From JAVBOW01 sp031549495 (GTDB lineage Bacteria > Bacteroidota > Bacteroidia > Bacteroidales > Rikenellaceae), in contig JAVBPS010000041.1 in assembly GCA_031549495.1 (NCBI GenBank), positions 1 through 64,000 on the forward strand: DNA of 64,000 nt, written 5' to 3'. Both the position numbers and the translations under genes were made by a program. Below the pieces are notes generated by a model. That model was not told where the DNA came from, ran no database searches, and saw only the letters and a program-made list of their open reading frames with translations. Each line of letters opens with the position of its first letter. The stretch's first letter is position 1. Below are positions 35,404-44,081 of the stretch, piece after piece.

Positions 35404-36564
35404 ATGGACGAGAAACGCCTCGACGAACTGCTCGGGGAGATAAAGCAACACGGGCTGGACGACCTCTCGGCCGCCGGGCGGCACAGCGCCAACCTCTTCG
35501 ACGAACTCACGCGCGAAGAGGAGTTGCCCCGGCGCGTGGCCTCGCATTACGCCGCCGACGCCCGTGACGCGGCAAACGCCTGGGCCCACACCCGCCGGCG
35601 CCTCGACGCCGCGCGGCGCGCCGAAGCCCGCAGGCTCTTCCCGCGGGGCTACCTGATGCGTTACGCGCTGGGCGGGGCCGCCGCCGCACTGGCCTTCGTG
35701 GTCCTGGTCACGGCGCTTGTCTATCGCCCCGAAGCCGCGGCCCCGCACGCCGACGCGACGCGGGCCGGGGCCCCCGATTACAGCCGCATGACCCTGGTGG
35801 ACGACGCCGGGCGGGTGATCGAACTGGGCCGGGCGGGCACGGTCGTCATCGACGGGCAAGGCACCGTGGCCGAATGGAAGGACGGGCTGCTCACCTTCCG
35901 CGCCGACGCTCCGCAGGCCGAGAGCTACCGGGTGACGGTGCCCTGCGGGCAGACCATGCGCGTGGCGCTGGCCGACGGCAGCACCGTACGGCTCAACGCC
36001 CTGAGCACGTTGCGTTTCCCGACCGCCTTCGGCGAACAGCGGCGGGTGGAGATCGCCGGCCAGGCCTTTTTCGAGGTGGCCGCCGACGAGCGCCATCCCT
36101 TCTTTGTCGAGGCCGGCGGTACGGAGGTCCGGGTGACGGGCACGCGCTTCGACGTGATGGCCTATCCCGATGAACGGGCCGTGAACGTCACCCTGGTCGA
36201 AGGCCGCGTCGAGGTCAGTACCGGGATGTGGCAGGGCGTCCGGCTCGCCCCTTCGGAGCAGGCGAGCTACTCCCCGGCCGACGGCCAGTTGACCTTGCGC
36301 AAGGTCAATACACAGGTCTACACCGGCTGGACCGAGGGGCTGCTGGTCTTCGAAGACCGCCCGCTCGAGGAGATCATGGCCGCGCTGGCGCGTTACTACG
36401 ACATCGAACCGGTCTTTGCCGACCAGGCCGCCCGCAAGGTGCCTTTCGGCTTCAAGCTGCCCCGCACGCCACGCATCGACCCCATCATCGACCTTTTCGG
36501 ACACATCGCCCAGGTGGAGATCACCCGCCGGGGCCGCCAGATAATGATCCGATCCAAACCGTAG
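35404..36564 (+). CDS. FecR-family anti-sigma factor, PUL B
   Basis: This 386-residue protein has a cytoplasmic part (about 1-80, EKRLDELLGEIKQHG...), one transmembrane helix (about 83-105, ALGGAAAALAFVVLVTALV), a periplasmic FecR domain (about 170-275, with VPCGQTMRVALADGSTVRLNA and RRVEIAGQAFFEVA) and a C-terminal DUF4974-like domain (LVFEDRPLEEIMAALARYYDI). It holds the ECF sigma factor inactive until the STN domain of SusC reports substrate. The gene is 2 bp after the hydrolase and 32 bp before susC. Its sigma partner is most likely 32655-33221. Confidence 0.93.
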   Translation: MDEKRLDELLGEIKQHGLDDLSAAGRHSANLFDELTREEELPRRVASHYAADARDAANAWAHTRRRLDAARRAEARRLFPRGYLMRYALGGAAAALAFVVLVTALVYRPEAAAPHADATRAGAPDYSRMTLVDDAGRVIELGRAGTVVIDGQGTVAEWKDGLLTFRADAPQAESYRVTVPCGQTMRVALADGSTVRLNALSTLRFPTAFGEQRRVEIAGQAFFEVAADERHPFFVEAGGTEVRVTGTRFDVMAYPDERAVNVTLVEGRVEVSTGMWQGVRLAPSEQASYSPADGQLTLRKVNTQVYTGWTEGLLVFEDRPLEEIMAALARYYDIEPVFADQAARKVPFGFKLPRTPRIDPIIDLFGHIAQVEITRRGRQIMIRSKP

Positions 36565-36596
36565 TGTGCGTCGCACACCGTAAAAAACCCGAGCCG

Positions 36597-39500
36597 ATGA
36601 ATGAACATGACCCGAACCTGAGAAAACGAAAGGCTTTCCGGCTGCCGCGCGCGGCGGTCTGCCTGCTGGGGGCGCTGCTGCTCGGCGCGTCCCTCCATGC
36701 CCAACCCACGGTCACGCTGTCGATGCAGTCCACCGACCTGAAGAGCGTCATCTGGGAGATCGAACGACAGAGCGGCATCCGCTTTATCTACAACGCCCAA
36801 GACATCGGGCAGGTAAAGATCCCTGCGGTCAGCATGGCCGGAAAAACCGTTCCCCAGGCCCTCGACGAGGTGATGCGGGGCACGGGATTCGGTTACGACC
36901 TGCGTGACGGGATCTATGTGATCCGCCGGGGTGAACCGACTCCGCCGCCCGCCTCCCCGACCCACCTGACCGTGTCGGGGATCGTCACCGGCGCAGGGTC
37001 GGTGCTGCCCGGGGCCACGGTCACCGTACGCGGCACCACCACCGGGACCGTCACCGACCGCGACGGCCGGTACACCCTCTCCGTCCCCCGCAGCGACACC
37101 ACCACGCTGGTGGTGAACTACATCGGGATGAAGACCGCCAGCGTGCTGGTGCTGAATCGCACCACGCTCGACGTGGTGCTCGACGAAGAGGCCGAGCAGA
37201 TCGAAACGATCGTCGCCACGGGATACCGCAGCATCGCGGCCGACTCCTACACCGGGTCGGCCAAAGTGATCTCGTCGGCGCTGATCGGCACGCGCGCCAT
37301 CGGCTCGGTCGAGGAGGCCCTGCGCGGCCTCTCGCCCGGCACGCTCGTCGCCGCGTCGGGCCAGCCCGGCGAACAGAACGAAGTGCGCCTGCGGGGGGTA
37401 GGCTCGATGAACGCCGACAACCAGCCCCTCTATGTGGTCGACGGGGTGGTGTGGGATCAGATCAACATGTCGGGTAACTCGAACACCCCGACCAACCCCC
37501 TGAACGCGCTCAACCCCTCGGACATCGCCAACATCACGGAGCTCAAGGACGCCGCCTCGGCCGCCCTGTACGGCTCGCGCGGGGCCAACGGGGTGATCGT
37601 GATCACCACCAAGAGCGGTCTGGAGAACGAAAAGACCAGCTTCACGCTCGGCCTGCAAACCGGTTTCTCGATGCTCAACACCTATCCCGAGCTGGTCGAC
37701 GGACGGCAGTTCGCCGAGTTGTGGACCGAAGGCGAGATGCACGACCTGATCCGGCGGGAGCTGGCCGACAGTGAAGGCAAAACGAGCCGTACGGACCTGG
37801 TCAAAGAGCTCCAGTCGCTCTACGCCGACAAGGACGGCTATACCTACGGACGGCAGAATTACAACTACAACCAGTGGATGAAGGTGGCGCAAGGTAATTT
37901 CAACGCCCTGTACGCCATGCCCGCCGGCGACGGCACCTACCGCCGCTACGACTTTTTCGCCGCCGACGCCGACAAACTCCCCTCGACCGACTGGTTCGAG
38001 GAGATCTCGCGCCTGGCGCCCTTCATAAAGGCCAACCTCTCGATGCAGGGCGGCAGCCGCACGATGCGGTATTACGCCTCGATGGAGTATTTCGACCAGC
38101 AGGGGACGATCATCGGCAGCCAGCTCAAACGTTATTCGGCGCGCATAAAACTCTCCTCCGAATCGGACAAACAGTTGGTCAACTGGGGTACGAACATGTA
38201 TATTTCGAGTACTCTGCAGTCGGGGCCCCTGGCCGGCGGGCAGAACTACAACTCGCCCCAGTACGCCGCCGTGATGCTCCCCTCGGTGATCGCGCCCAAA
38301 CTCGAAGACGGATCATATAACTTCTTCTTTCCCAACAACATCCTCAACACGAACCACAATCCCGTGGCGAGCGCCAACGAAAACATCAACGAAAAACCCC
38401 TGACGAGCATCACCGCCCAGGGATGGCTGCAATTCAACCTGCTGCCGTGGCTCAAGTTCCGCTCGACCAACACGATCTATTACACCCTGGTGCGGCGCCA
38501 CGCCTATTACAGCCGTGAATTCGGCACCGGCATCTCGACAAGCGGGCAGCTCTACGAGCGCGATTCGCACAACCGCAAGATCACCTCGACCAACCTCTTT
38601 ACGGTCAGTAAGACCTGGCGCGGGCGCCACCGCCTGAACCTGATCGCGGGGGGCGAGATCGAGAACCAGCGCAACACCTACAACGAGATCCAGGTGAGCA
38701 ACTTCGCCACCGACCGCAAACCTTCGGCCTCGATGGGTTCGCAGATGAGCAACTGGAACGGCGGCGGCTACGGCTACTCGCTCGCATCGCTGCTCTCGTC
38801 GGCCGATTACTCGTACCGCTACCGCTACTTCATCTCGGGGTCGTACCGCATGGACGCCTCCTCGCGCTTCGGCCCCGGTTACCGCACCGGCCACTTCTGG
38901 TCGGTGTCCGGGGCGTACAAGATCGCCAGCGAACCGTGGTTCAAACCCCTTCTGAAGACGATCAACTACCTGCGCTTCAGGGGCAGCTACGGCGTGAACG
39001 GCACCCTGCCCAGCCAGTACTACTACTGGCGCAACGCGTTCGAGGGGAGCGCCTACATGTCCGTCCCGGGAGCGTCGCAACGCTACCGCCCGCGCCCCGA
39101 ACTGACCTGGGAGGGCAATCGCATCTGGAACGTGGGGATGGACGCGCGCTTTCTGGACGACCGCATCAGCCTGACGGTCGAATACTACGACCGCAAATCG
39201 AAAGACCTGTTGCAGGACGTGCGCGTGTCGATGACCTCGGGCTACCAGACCATGCTGATGAACACTTCGGCCGGCATCAACAACCACGGCCTGGAGGCCG
39301 AGCTGACCGGCGTGCCCCTGCGCACGCCCAAGCAGCGGCTGGAGCTGAGCGTCAATCTGGCCACGCTCAAATCGACCTACTACGGCCTGCAGACCCAGGA
39401 GTTGGATAATTACAGCCGCCAGTTGATGGCCAACGGCGAGAGCGTCTACTCGTGGTACCTGCGCCAATGGGCGGGCGTCGACCCCTCGACCGGGTCGGTG

Positions 39501-40070
39501 CTCTATCCCTACTACGACGAGCAGGGCAACCGGCAAACCACCACCAGCACGGCCAACATCCCCTTCGGGATCGTCGGGCAGGGATTGCCGAAAGTCTCCG
39601 GGGGCGTGTCGCTCAACTACACCTACGGCTCGTGGTCTCTGAGCGCGCTCTGCTCGTTCGCCTGGGGCCACCAGATCTACGACCGTCTGGGCGGGTCGGT
39701 GATCTCCACCGACGGCGGGACGCAGTTCTCGGCCTCGGTCGACCAGCTCGACCGCTGGACGCCGGACAATCCCTACGCCTCCTCGCCGCTGAGGGTGAAC
39801 AACAGCGCGACCGCCTCGCGCTACACCCGTTTCCTAAAGAACGGCGCCTACCTGAAGGTGCGCAACATCAAGCTGCAGTACGAGGTGCCGCAGAGCGTGC
39901 TCAAGGCCGTGAAGATCGCCTCGGCGGCGGTGTTCGTGCAGACCGAGAATCCGTTCATCTTCTCGCACATTCCGGGCTACGACCCCGAAATGTCAATGTC
40001 CGGCTACCGGTATACGGACCGTTATCCCACTCCCACCATCTTCACGGCGGGCCTTACCCTTAACTTCTGA
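36597..40070 (+). CDS. SusC-like TonB-dependent transducer with STN domain, PUL B
   Basis: The start is taken at ATG 36597, giving 1157 residues; the longer open frame overlaps FecR and has no signal. After a signal peptide (about 1-38) comes the STN domain (about 40-100, VTLSMQSTDLKSVIWEIERQ), then a carboxypeptidase-regulatory domain (about 120-195), a plug (about 205-330, with GSRGANGVIVITTKSG) and a barrel ending FTAGLTLNF. The STN domain contacts FecR, so this protein both imports the glycan and signals its presence. SusD follows after 5 bp. Confidence 0.94.
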   Translation: MNEHDPNLRKRKAFRLPRAAVCLLGALLLGASLHAQPTVTLSMQSTDLKSVIWEIERQSGIRFIYNAQDIGQVKIPAVSMAGKTVPQALDEVMRGTGFGYDLRDGIYVIRRGEPTPPPASPTHLTVSGIVTGAGSVLPGATVTVRGTTTGTVTDRDGRYTLSVPRSDTTTLVVNYIGMKTASVLVLNRTTLDVVLDEEAEQIETIVATGYRSIAADSYTGSAKVISSALIGTRAIGSVEEALRGLSPGTLVAASGQPGEQNEVRLRGVGSMNADNQPLYVVDGVVWDQINMSGNSNTPTNPLNALNPSDIANITELKDAASAALYGSRGANGVIVITTKSGLENEKTSFTLGLQTGFSMLNTYPELVDGRQFAELWTEGEMHDLIRRELADSEGKTSRTDLVKELQSLYADKDGYTYGRQNYNYNQWMKVAQGNFNALYAMPAGDGTYRRYDFFAADADKLPSTDWFEEISRLAPFIKANLSMQGGSRTMRYYASMEYFDQQGTIIGSQLKRYSARIKLSSESDKQLVNWGTNMYISSTLQSGPLAGGQNYNSPQYAAVMLPSVIAPKLEDGSYNFFFPNNILNTNHNPVASANENINEKPLTSITAQGWLQFNLLPWLKFRSTNTIYYTLVRRHAYYSREFGTGISTSGQLYERDSHNRKITSTNLFTVSKTWRGRHRLNLIAGGEIENQRNTYNEIQVSNFATDRKPSASMGSQMSNWNGGGYGYSLASLLSSADYSYRYRYFISGSYRMDASSRFGPGYRTGHFWSVSGAYKIASEPWFKPLLKTINYLRFRGSYGVNGTLPSQYYYWRNAFEGSAYMSVPGASQRYRPRPELTWEGNRIWNVGMDARFLDDRISLTVEYYDRKSKDLLQDVRVSMTSGYQTMLMNTSAGINNHGLEAELTGVPLRTPKQRLELSVNLATLKSTYYGLQTQELDNYSRQLMANGESVYSWYLRQWAGVDPSTGSVLYPYYDEQGNRQTTTSTANIPFGIVGQGLPKVSGGVSLNYTYGSWSLSALCSFAWGHQIYDRLGGSVISTDGGTQFSASVDQLDRWTPDNPYASSPLRVNNSATASRYTRFLKNGAYLKVRNIKLQYEVPQSVLKAVKIASAAVFVQTENPFIFSHIPGYDPEMSMSGYRYTDRYPTPTIFTAGLTLNF

Positions 40071-40075
40071 CGGCC

Positions 40076-41632
40076 ATGAAAAAGATTTCGATACTGCTCG
40101 CGGCACTGACCCTGACCCTCGGCCTGGGGGGATGCGCAGAGCTGCTCGACAAGGAGCCCTACGAAATGTACGAAGAGGATTTCGTGCTCACCACCCCCGA
40201 GGGCATGGACCTGTTGCTCACAGGAGCCTACGACCTGGTCGCGGGCCAATCCTATTACGGCGCGCTGCTCTACCTCTACGAGGCGGCCAAGGGGCCCGAC
40301 TTCTTCGTGCGCAACGTGGCCGGCGGCTTCTCGTTCTACACCGAGAACCGCTACAGCGAGTCCTCGACCACCAACGGCAACGCCCGCAACGCATGGGTGA
40401 ACATCTACCTGGTGATCCGCAACACGACCCTGCTGATCGAAAACATCGACACGGTGAAGGGCGACGTCGAAGAGCTGCGCCGCATCAAGGGCGAAGCCTA
40501 TGTGCTGCGCGGACTGGCCTATTTCGACCTGATGCGCCTGTTCGCCTACCCGCCGGCGTTCTCCGTGCCGGGCGGATCGCGCTACGATGAGAAATTCCAA
40601 TGGGGCGTGCCGATCATCCGCACCGTCGAGATGGGTTCCAACATCTACGACTACCGGGTGCGGCGCGAAACGGCCGAGACCACCTATAATTATATCATCG
40701 ACCAGTTCGAGCGCGCGGTGCGCCTGCTCGAAGGGCGCACCATCGCCCAGGGCCACGCCAACGCCGCCGCAGCCGAAGCGCTGCTGCTGCGCGCTTACCT
40801 CTACCTCGAAAAGTGGGACAAGGTGATCGAGCTGGGCGAGGAGTGGCTCTCCAAATACGAGTCGCGCTACGCGATGATCCCCTGGGAGAGCTACCCGACC
40901 ACCTACCACAAGCCGTTCAACACCGAGAGCGTGTGGGAGCTCGGCTACATGACGGCCGACAACCTGGGGTCGAACTCGATCAACTACTGGGTGCGCCGGC
41001 CGACGTGGAACGAGCCCGGATCGGAGCGCGACGGGACCGTCTCGCAGAACATGGGCTACTCGAAGCTGGGCCTCACCTGGGGCGGGACGAACTGCGGTTA
41101 TAACTTCCTGATCAACTACGCCAACGACATCCGCCAGTACCTGATCTGCCAGATGGGCATCGAGAGCCATCCCGAATACCTCTCGGTGCGTAAATACGTG
41201 GGCGATCCCTACCACTTCGTGCACAACGTGCCGGTGGTGCGGCTGCCGGAGATCTACCTCAGCCTGGCCGAAGCCTACGCCAATCAAGGCGAGATGGGTA
41301 CCGCGACCGACTACACCAGCAAAATATCGCAGCCGCGCCGCAAGTCGGCCGCGAGCATCACTTCGACCGGTAACGTGCTCAACGAGCGTCGGCGCGAATT
41401 CATCCTCGAAGGGCATACCTACTGGGATTACTTCCGCACGGCGCGCAACCTGACCGGCCGGCAGATCATCGAGAGCATCGACGACAGCTCGATCTCCTTC
41501 GGAACCACCACGGGCGCGAGTTACCGCGCCGTCTACCCGATCCCCCTGGCCGAGATGAACGCCAACCCGGCCATCCGCGACCAGAAGAACCCCGGCTATG
41601 CCGACTGGGTCTACGCCATCGAAGAAGACTAA
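40076..41632 (+). CDS. SusD-like glycan-binding lipoprotein, PUL B
   Basis: This 518-residue lipoprotein has a signal with LGGC (Cys20), followed by the SusD opening AELLDKEPYEMYEEDF. The TPR-like core contains RIKGEAYVLRGLAYFDLMRLF (about 141-161), and the C-terminus has the family motifs ERRREFILEGHTYWDYFRTARN and YPIPLAEMNANPAI. It pairs with the SusC encoded 5 bp upstream. It differs clearly from the other two SusD proteins here, so a different glycan is expected. Confidence 0.95.
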   Translation: MKKISILLAALTLTLGLGGCAELLDKEPYEMYEEDFVLTTPEGMDLLLTGAYDLVAGQSYYGALLYLYEAAKGPDFFVRNVAGGFSFYTENRYSESSTTNGNARNAWVNIYLVIRNTTLLIENIDTVKGDVEELRRIKGEAYVLRGLAYFDLMRLFAYPPAFSVPGGSRYDEKFQWGVPIIRTVEMGSNIYDYRVRRETAETTYNYIIDQFERAVRLLEGRTIAQGHANAAAAEALLLRAYLYLEKWDKVIELGEEWLSKYESRYAMIPWESYPTTYHKPFNTESVWELGYMTADNLGSNSINYWVRRPTWNEPGSERDGTVSQNMGYSKLGLTWGGTNCGYNFLINYANDIRQYLICQMGIESHPEYLSVRKYVGDPYHFVHNVPVVRLPEIYLSLAEAYANQGEMGTATDYTSKISQPRRKSAASITSTGNVLNERRREFILEGHTYWDYFRTARNLTGRQIIESIDDSSISFGTTTGASYRAVYPIPLAEMNANPAIRDQKNPGYADWVYAIEED

Positions 41633-41650
41633 CAAGCAAAAACCACAGGA

Positions 41651-43468
41651 ATGAAAAAGAGAATATTGTGGGCCGCCACACTGCTGCTGGCCGCCGCCCT
41701 GACCGATTGCAAGGACGACGAGGGTGACTTCAACGATACGTTCGCCATCTCGTCCGACGCCGTCCAGTTCGACGGCAACACCCTCGCCTTCGGCCCCGAC
41801 CGCCTGACGGTGGTGATCGAGGGGGCCACCGAGACCGCCACCGGCAAGTGGAACGCCATCTGTCCCACCGAGGACGTATGGTGCTCCTTCTCGCGCCGCG
41901 GGGGCGAGCTGGCGGTCACCGTCAGCCTGAACGACACCAATGAGCCGCGCTCGACATGGATCGAGTTTTCGCTCGGGGACAACACCCGCCGCATCGCCGT
42001 CAACCAGGAGTACCTGCGCACCCTCTCCTTCCCCGGCGGGAACACGGCGACCGAGGGAGCCAACGCCCACGCGGTGTCGATCCCCCTGCAAACGAACGTC
42101 GCCGCGGCCAACCTCTCGGCGAGCGTCACCGATCCGGCCTCGTGCGACTGGATCACCAACCTGGCGGTCAGCGCGACGGCCGTCACGTTCAACCTGCTGC
42201 GCAACCCGTCGGCCAGTTCGACCCGTCCCGCCACGATCACCGTCCAGGGCGAAGGCAAAACGGCCTCCGTGCGGGTCACCCAGAACGCCCTGAGCGGCTA
42301 CCCCTACCAGATCGACCTCTCCGGGGCGGATTTCGCCGATTGCTACATCTACGAGATATGGGATCAGACGCACGACATGAAGATCGGCGAACTCTGCCTG
42401 GAATACCTGCATAAAAAGCCCGACGGGGCCGATAACCCGATCGTGCGCAAACAGGCCACGGTGGCCTATCCGATGAAATCGGGCAAGGTCGACCTGACGA
42501 ACGGCCTGGTGGTCGACGACGGCCATTTCGTGCGGTGGGCCGCCAACGTCACTTCGACCACCCCTCCGGCCGATATGCTCGGCTACGAAGAGGGCGAAAC
42601 CGTGGCTGCGAAGCCCACGGTGATCTACCTCGACGAGGGCGCTGCGCGCATGACCACCGTCGACATCGAGGCCCTGCCCGGCGACCGCGTGATGGCCGTC
42701 CTGCGGCCCTACAAGCTGCGCGACCAGCGCTCCGGCACGGCCAATAACCAGGGCCAGCTCACCGAGGATTACTCGTACAAGGTGGTCAAGATCGGCACCC
42801 AGTACTGGATGGCCGAGAACCTGCGCAGCTCGCGCTACGCCGACACGGGCGCCCCGATCCCGACCGACATCGGCACGGAATGGGCCAACGCCATGTCGCC
42901 CGGATGCGCCATCGCCACCCGGGTCGCAAGTACGCAGGCCAACTGGATCGACGCCAACGACCCCCTGGAGGCTGCCGTAACCGCACGCAATACGCACGGG
43001 TTGGTCTATAATTTCCATGCGCTCACACGGACCACCGCCGCGAAAGACGTGGAGATGCCCGAGGCCAGTATCGTGGACCGGCTCGCACCTGCGGGCTGGA
43101 GTGTCCCGGAGCGGGCGCAGTTCACCCAGATGTGTAACTACGTCTTCCAGGCCACCTCGTTGCCGGGAGCCGCCGATGAGCTTTGCTCCACCACCTACGC
43201 GACGGGTGAATGGGCCAATGCGAGCGGATTCGGCGCGACCGGCAACAACTCGCGGTCGAACTCGGGAACCGCTACGGGTTATAATCCCCATACGGGCTAT
43301 ATGGCGATAGACGCCTACACGTTCCGTCCGCCTCCCGGGCAGTTGGGCATTGAGAACCAGCATGTCAGCACGATCTTCCGGATCCAGACCGACACCGACA
43401 ACAAACCGGTCTGGGTCGCCAACCAGTCCTGCCAGCGCGCGTTCTACGTCCGCTGCCTGCGCGACTGA
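41651..43468 (+). CDS. Surface lipoprotein with BACON-like domain and FISUMP-type C-terminal domain
   Basis: This 605-residue lipoprotein (probable Cys18 in LTDC, followed by KDDEG) has a beta-rich N-terminal half. A segment at about 125-215 resembles a BACON domain (CDWITNLAVSATAVTFNLLRNPSASSTRPATITVQGEGKTASVRV region). The C-terminal part (about 370-605) shows the FISUMP paralogous-domain hallmarks VVKIGTQYWMAENLR, HGLVYNFHAL and LAPAGWSVPERAQF. It sits where a surface glycan-binding protein normally follows SusD. Binding is an inference; no hydrolase motif is seen. A strong hairpin follows the stop codon. Confidence 0.72.
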   Translation: MKKRILWAATLLLAAALTDCKDDEGDFNDTFAISSDAVQFDGNTLAFGPDRLTVVIEGATETATGKWNAICPTEDVWCSFSRRGGELAVTVSLNDTNEPRSTWIEFSLGDNTRRIAVNQEYLRTLSFPGGNTATEGANAHAVSIPLQTNVAAANLSASVTDPASCDWITNLAVSATAVTFNLLRNPSASSTRPATITVQGEGKTASVRVTQNALSGYPYQIDLSGADFADCYIYEIWDQTHDMKIGELCLEYLHKKPDGADNPIVRKQATVAYPMKSGKVDLTNGLVVDDGHFVRWAANVTSTTPPADMLGYEEGETVAAKPTVIYLDEGAARMTTVDIEALPGDRVMAVLRPYKLRDQRSGTANNQGQLTEDYSYKVVKIGTQYWMAENLRSSRYADTGAPIPTDIGTEWANAMSPGCAIATRVASTQANWIDANDPLEAAVTARNTHGLVYNFHALTRTTAAKDVEMPEASIVDRLAPAGWSVPERAQFTQMCNYVFQATSLPGAADELCSTTYATGEWANASGFGATGNNSRSNSGTATGYNPHTGYMAIDAYTFRPPPGQLGIENQHVSTIFRIQTDTDNKPVWVANQSCQRAFYVRCLRD

Positions 43469-43490
43469 CGATCGGCTTCTGCGATGAACC

Positions 43491-43521
43491 AGGCCGGGCG
43501 GCGATCCCGCCCGGCCTTCCT
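43491..43521 (+). terminator. Terminator after the PUL B operon
   Basis: An 11-bp perfect stem AGGCCGGGCGG (43491-43501) with CCGCCCGGCCT (43507-43517) has a 5-base loop and is followed by a short T-rich TCCTTTG. It lies 23 bp beyond the stop codon of the FISUMP lipoprotein. Confidence 0.65.
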
Positions 43522-43600
43522 TTGACCGCAGGGGAAGGGGTGTTCGCGACCAAAAGCCCGCTCCGACAGCGATGCTTAAGCAAAACCCACGTTACCTTAT

Positions 43601-44074
43601 TAATGCGAATTAAAGGTTGGAAATAAACGTTCTTTTTGGCCGACGAGCACAGGGCCGGTATCGCCTGCGGGCGACCGTACTTTTTTGCTTGACCAAAAAA
43701 GTAGGCAAAAAAGTCAAGGCGCCGCGCTCCCGGCTTACCCGCTTACGGGTTTTCGGGGAAGTCGTGCGGAAATTCCGCTACGCACAGGCCACATCGCACG
43801 CCTCCGCGTTCCGCTCCGGCCTCCCGCTACAGTTTCCGCCCTTTGTCCCCCGAAAACCCTGGCGGGGCCCAAGCCTCCCGCTTATGGCGCCGGGCCAACG
43901 CGCTTTGGCCGCCGCGCAGCCCACCGCGCCCCCGCCTGCGGCTACCAACGGTCTTCTCGCGTCATGTCGAGCGTTAGTCGAGACATCTCAAACAGAACGG
44001 CCGAGCCCGTAGGGGCACCCCTCGCGGGTGCCCAAAGGAAACCAACGTTTATTTCCAACCCTTAATTCGCATTA
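43601..44074 (+). repeat. Complete TIR (MITE-like) element, 474 bp
   Basis: Terminal inverted repeats of 31 bp with one mismatch (43601-43631 and 44044-44074) bound an element closely similar to 6388-6818 and to the partial copy at 1-174. TTAT occurs just outside both ends and may be a target duplication. It contains the TACTTTTTTG/CAAAAAAGTA inverted repeat near 43678-43704 and a GGGCACCC/GGGTGCCC hairpin near 44012-44034. No transposase is encoded. It occupies most of the 613-base gap 43469-44081, and its right end lies 7 bp before the cyanophycinase-like gene. Confidence 0.88.
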
Positions 44075-44081
44075 TTATCCT

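Noticed and set aside
36228..36596. N-terminal extension of the PUL B SusC frame into the FecR gene
   Set aside because: The extension overlaps FecR in another frame and lacks a signal peptide; ATG 36597 gives a normal signal peptide and STN domain.
40022..43363. Antisense open frame of 1113 codons under the PUL B susD and FISUMP genes
   Set aside because: Same composition artefact; the plus-strand products have clear lipoprotein signals and family motifs.
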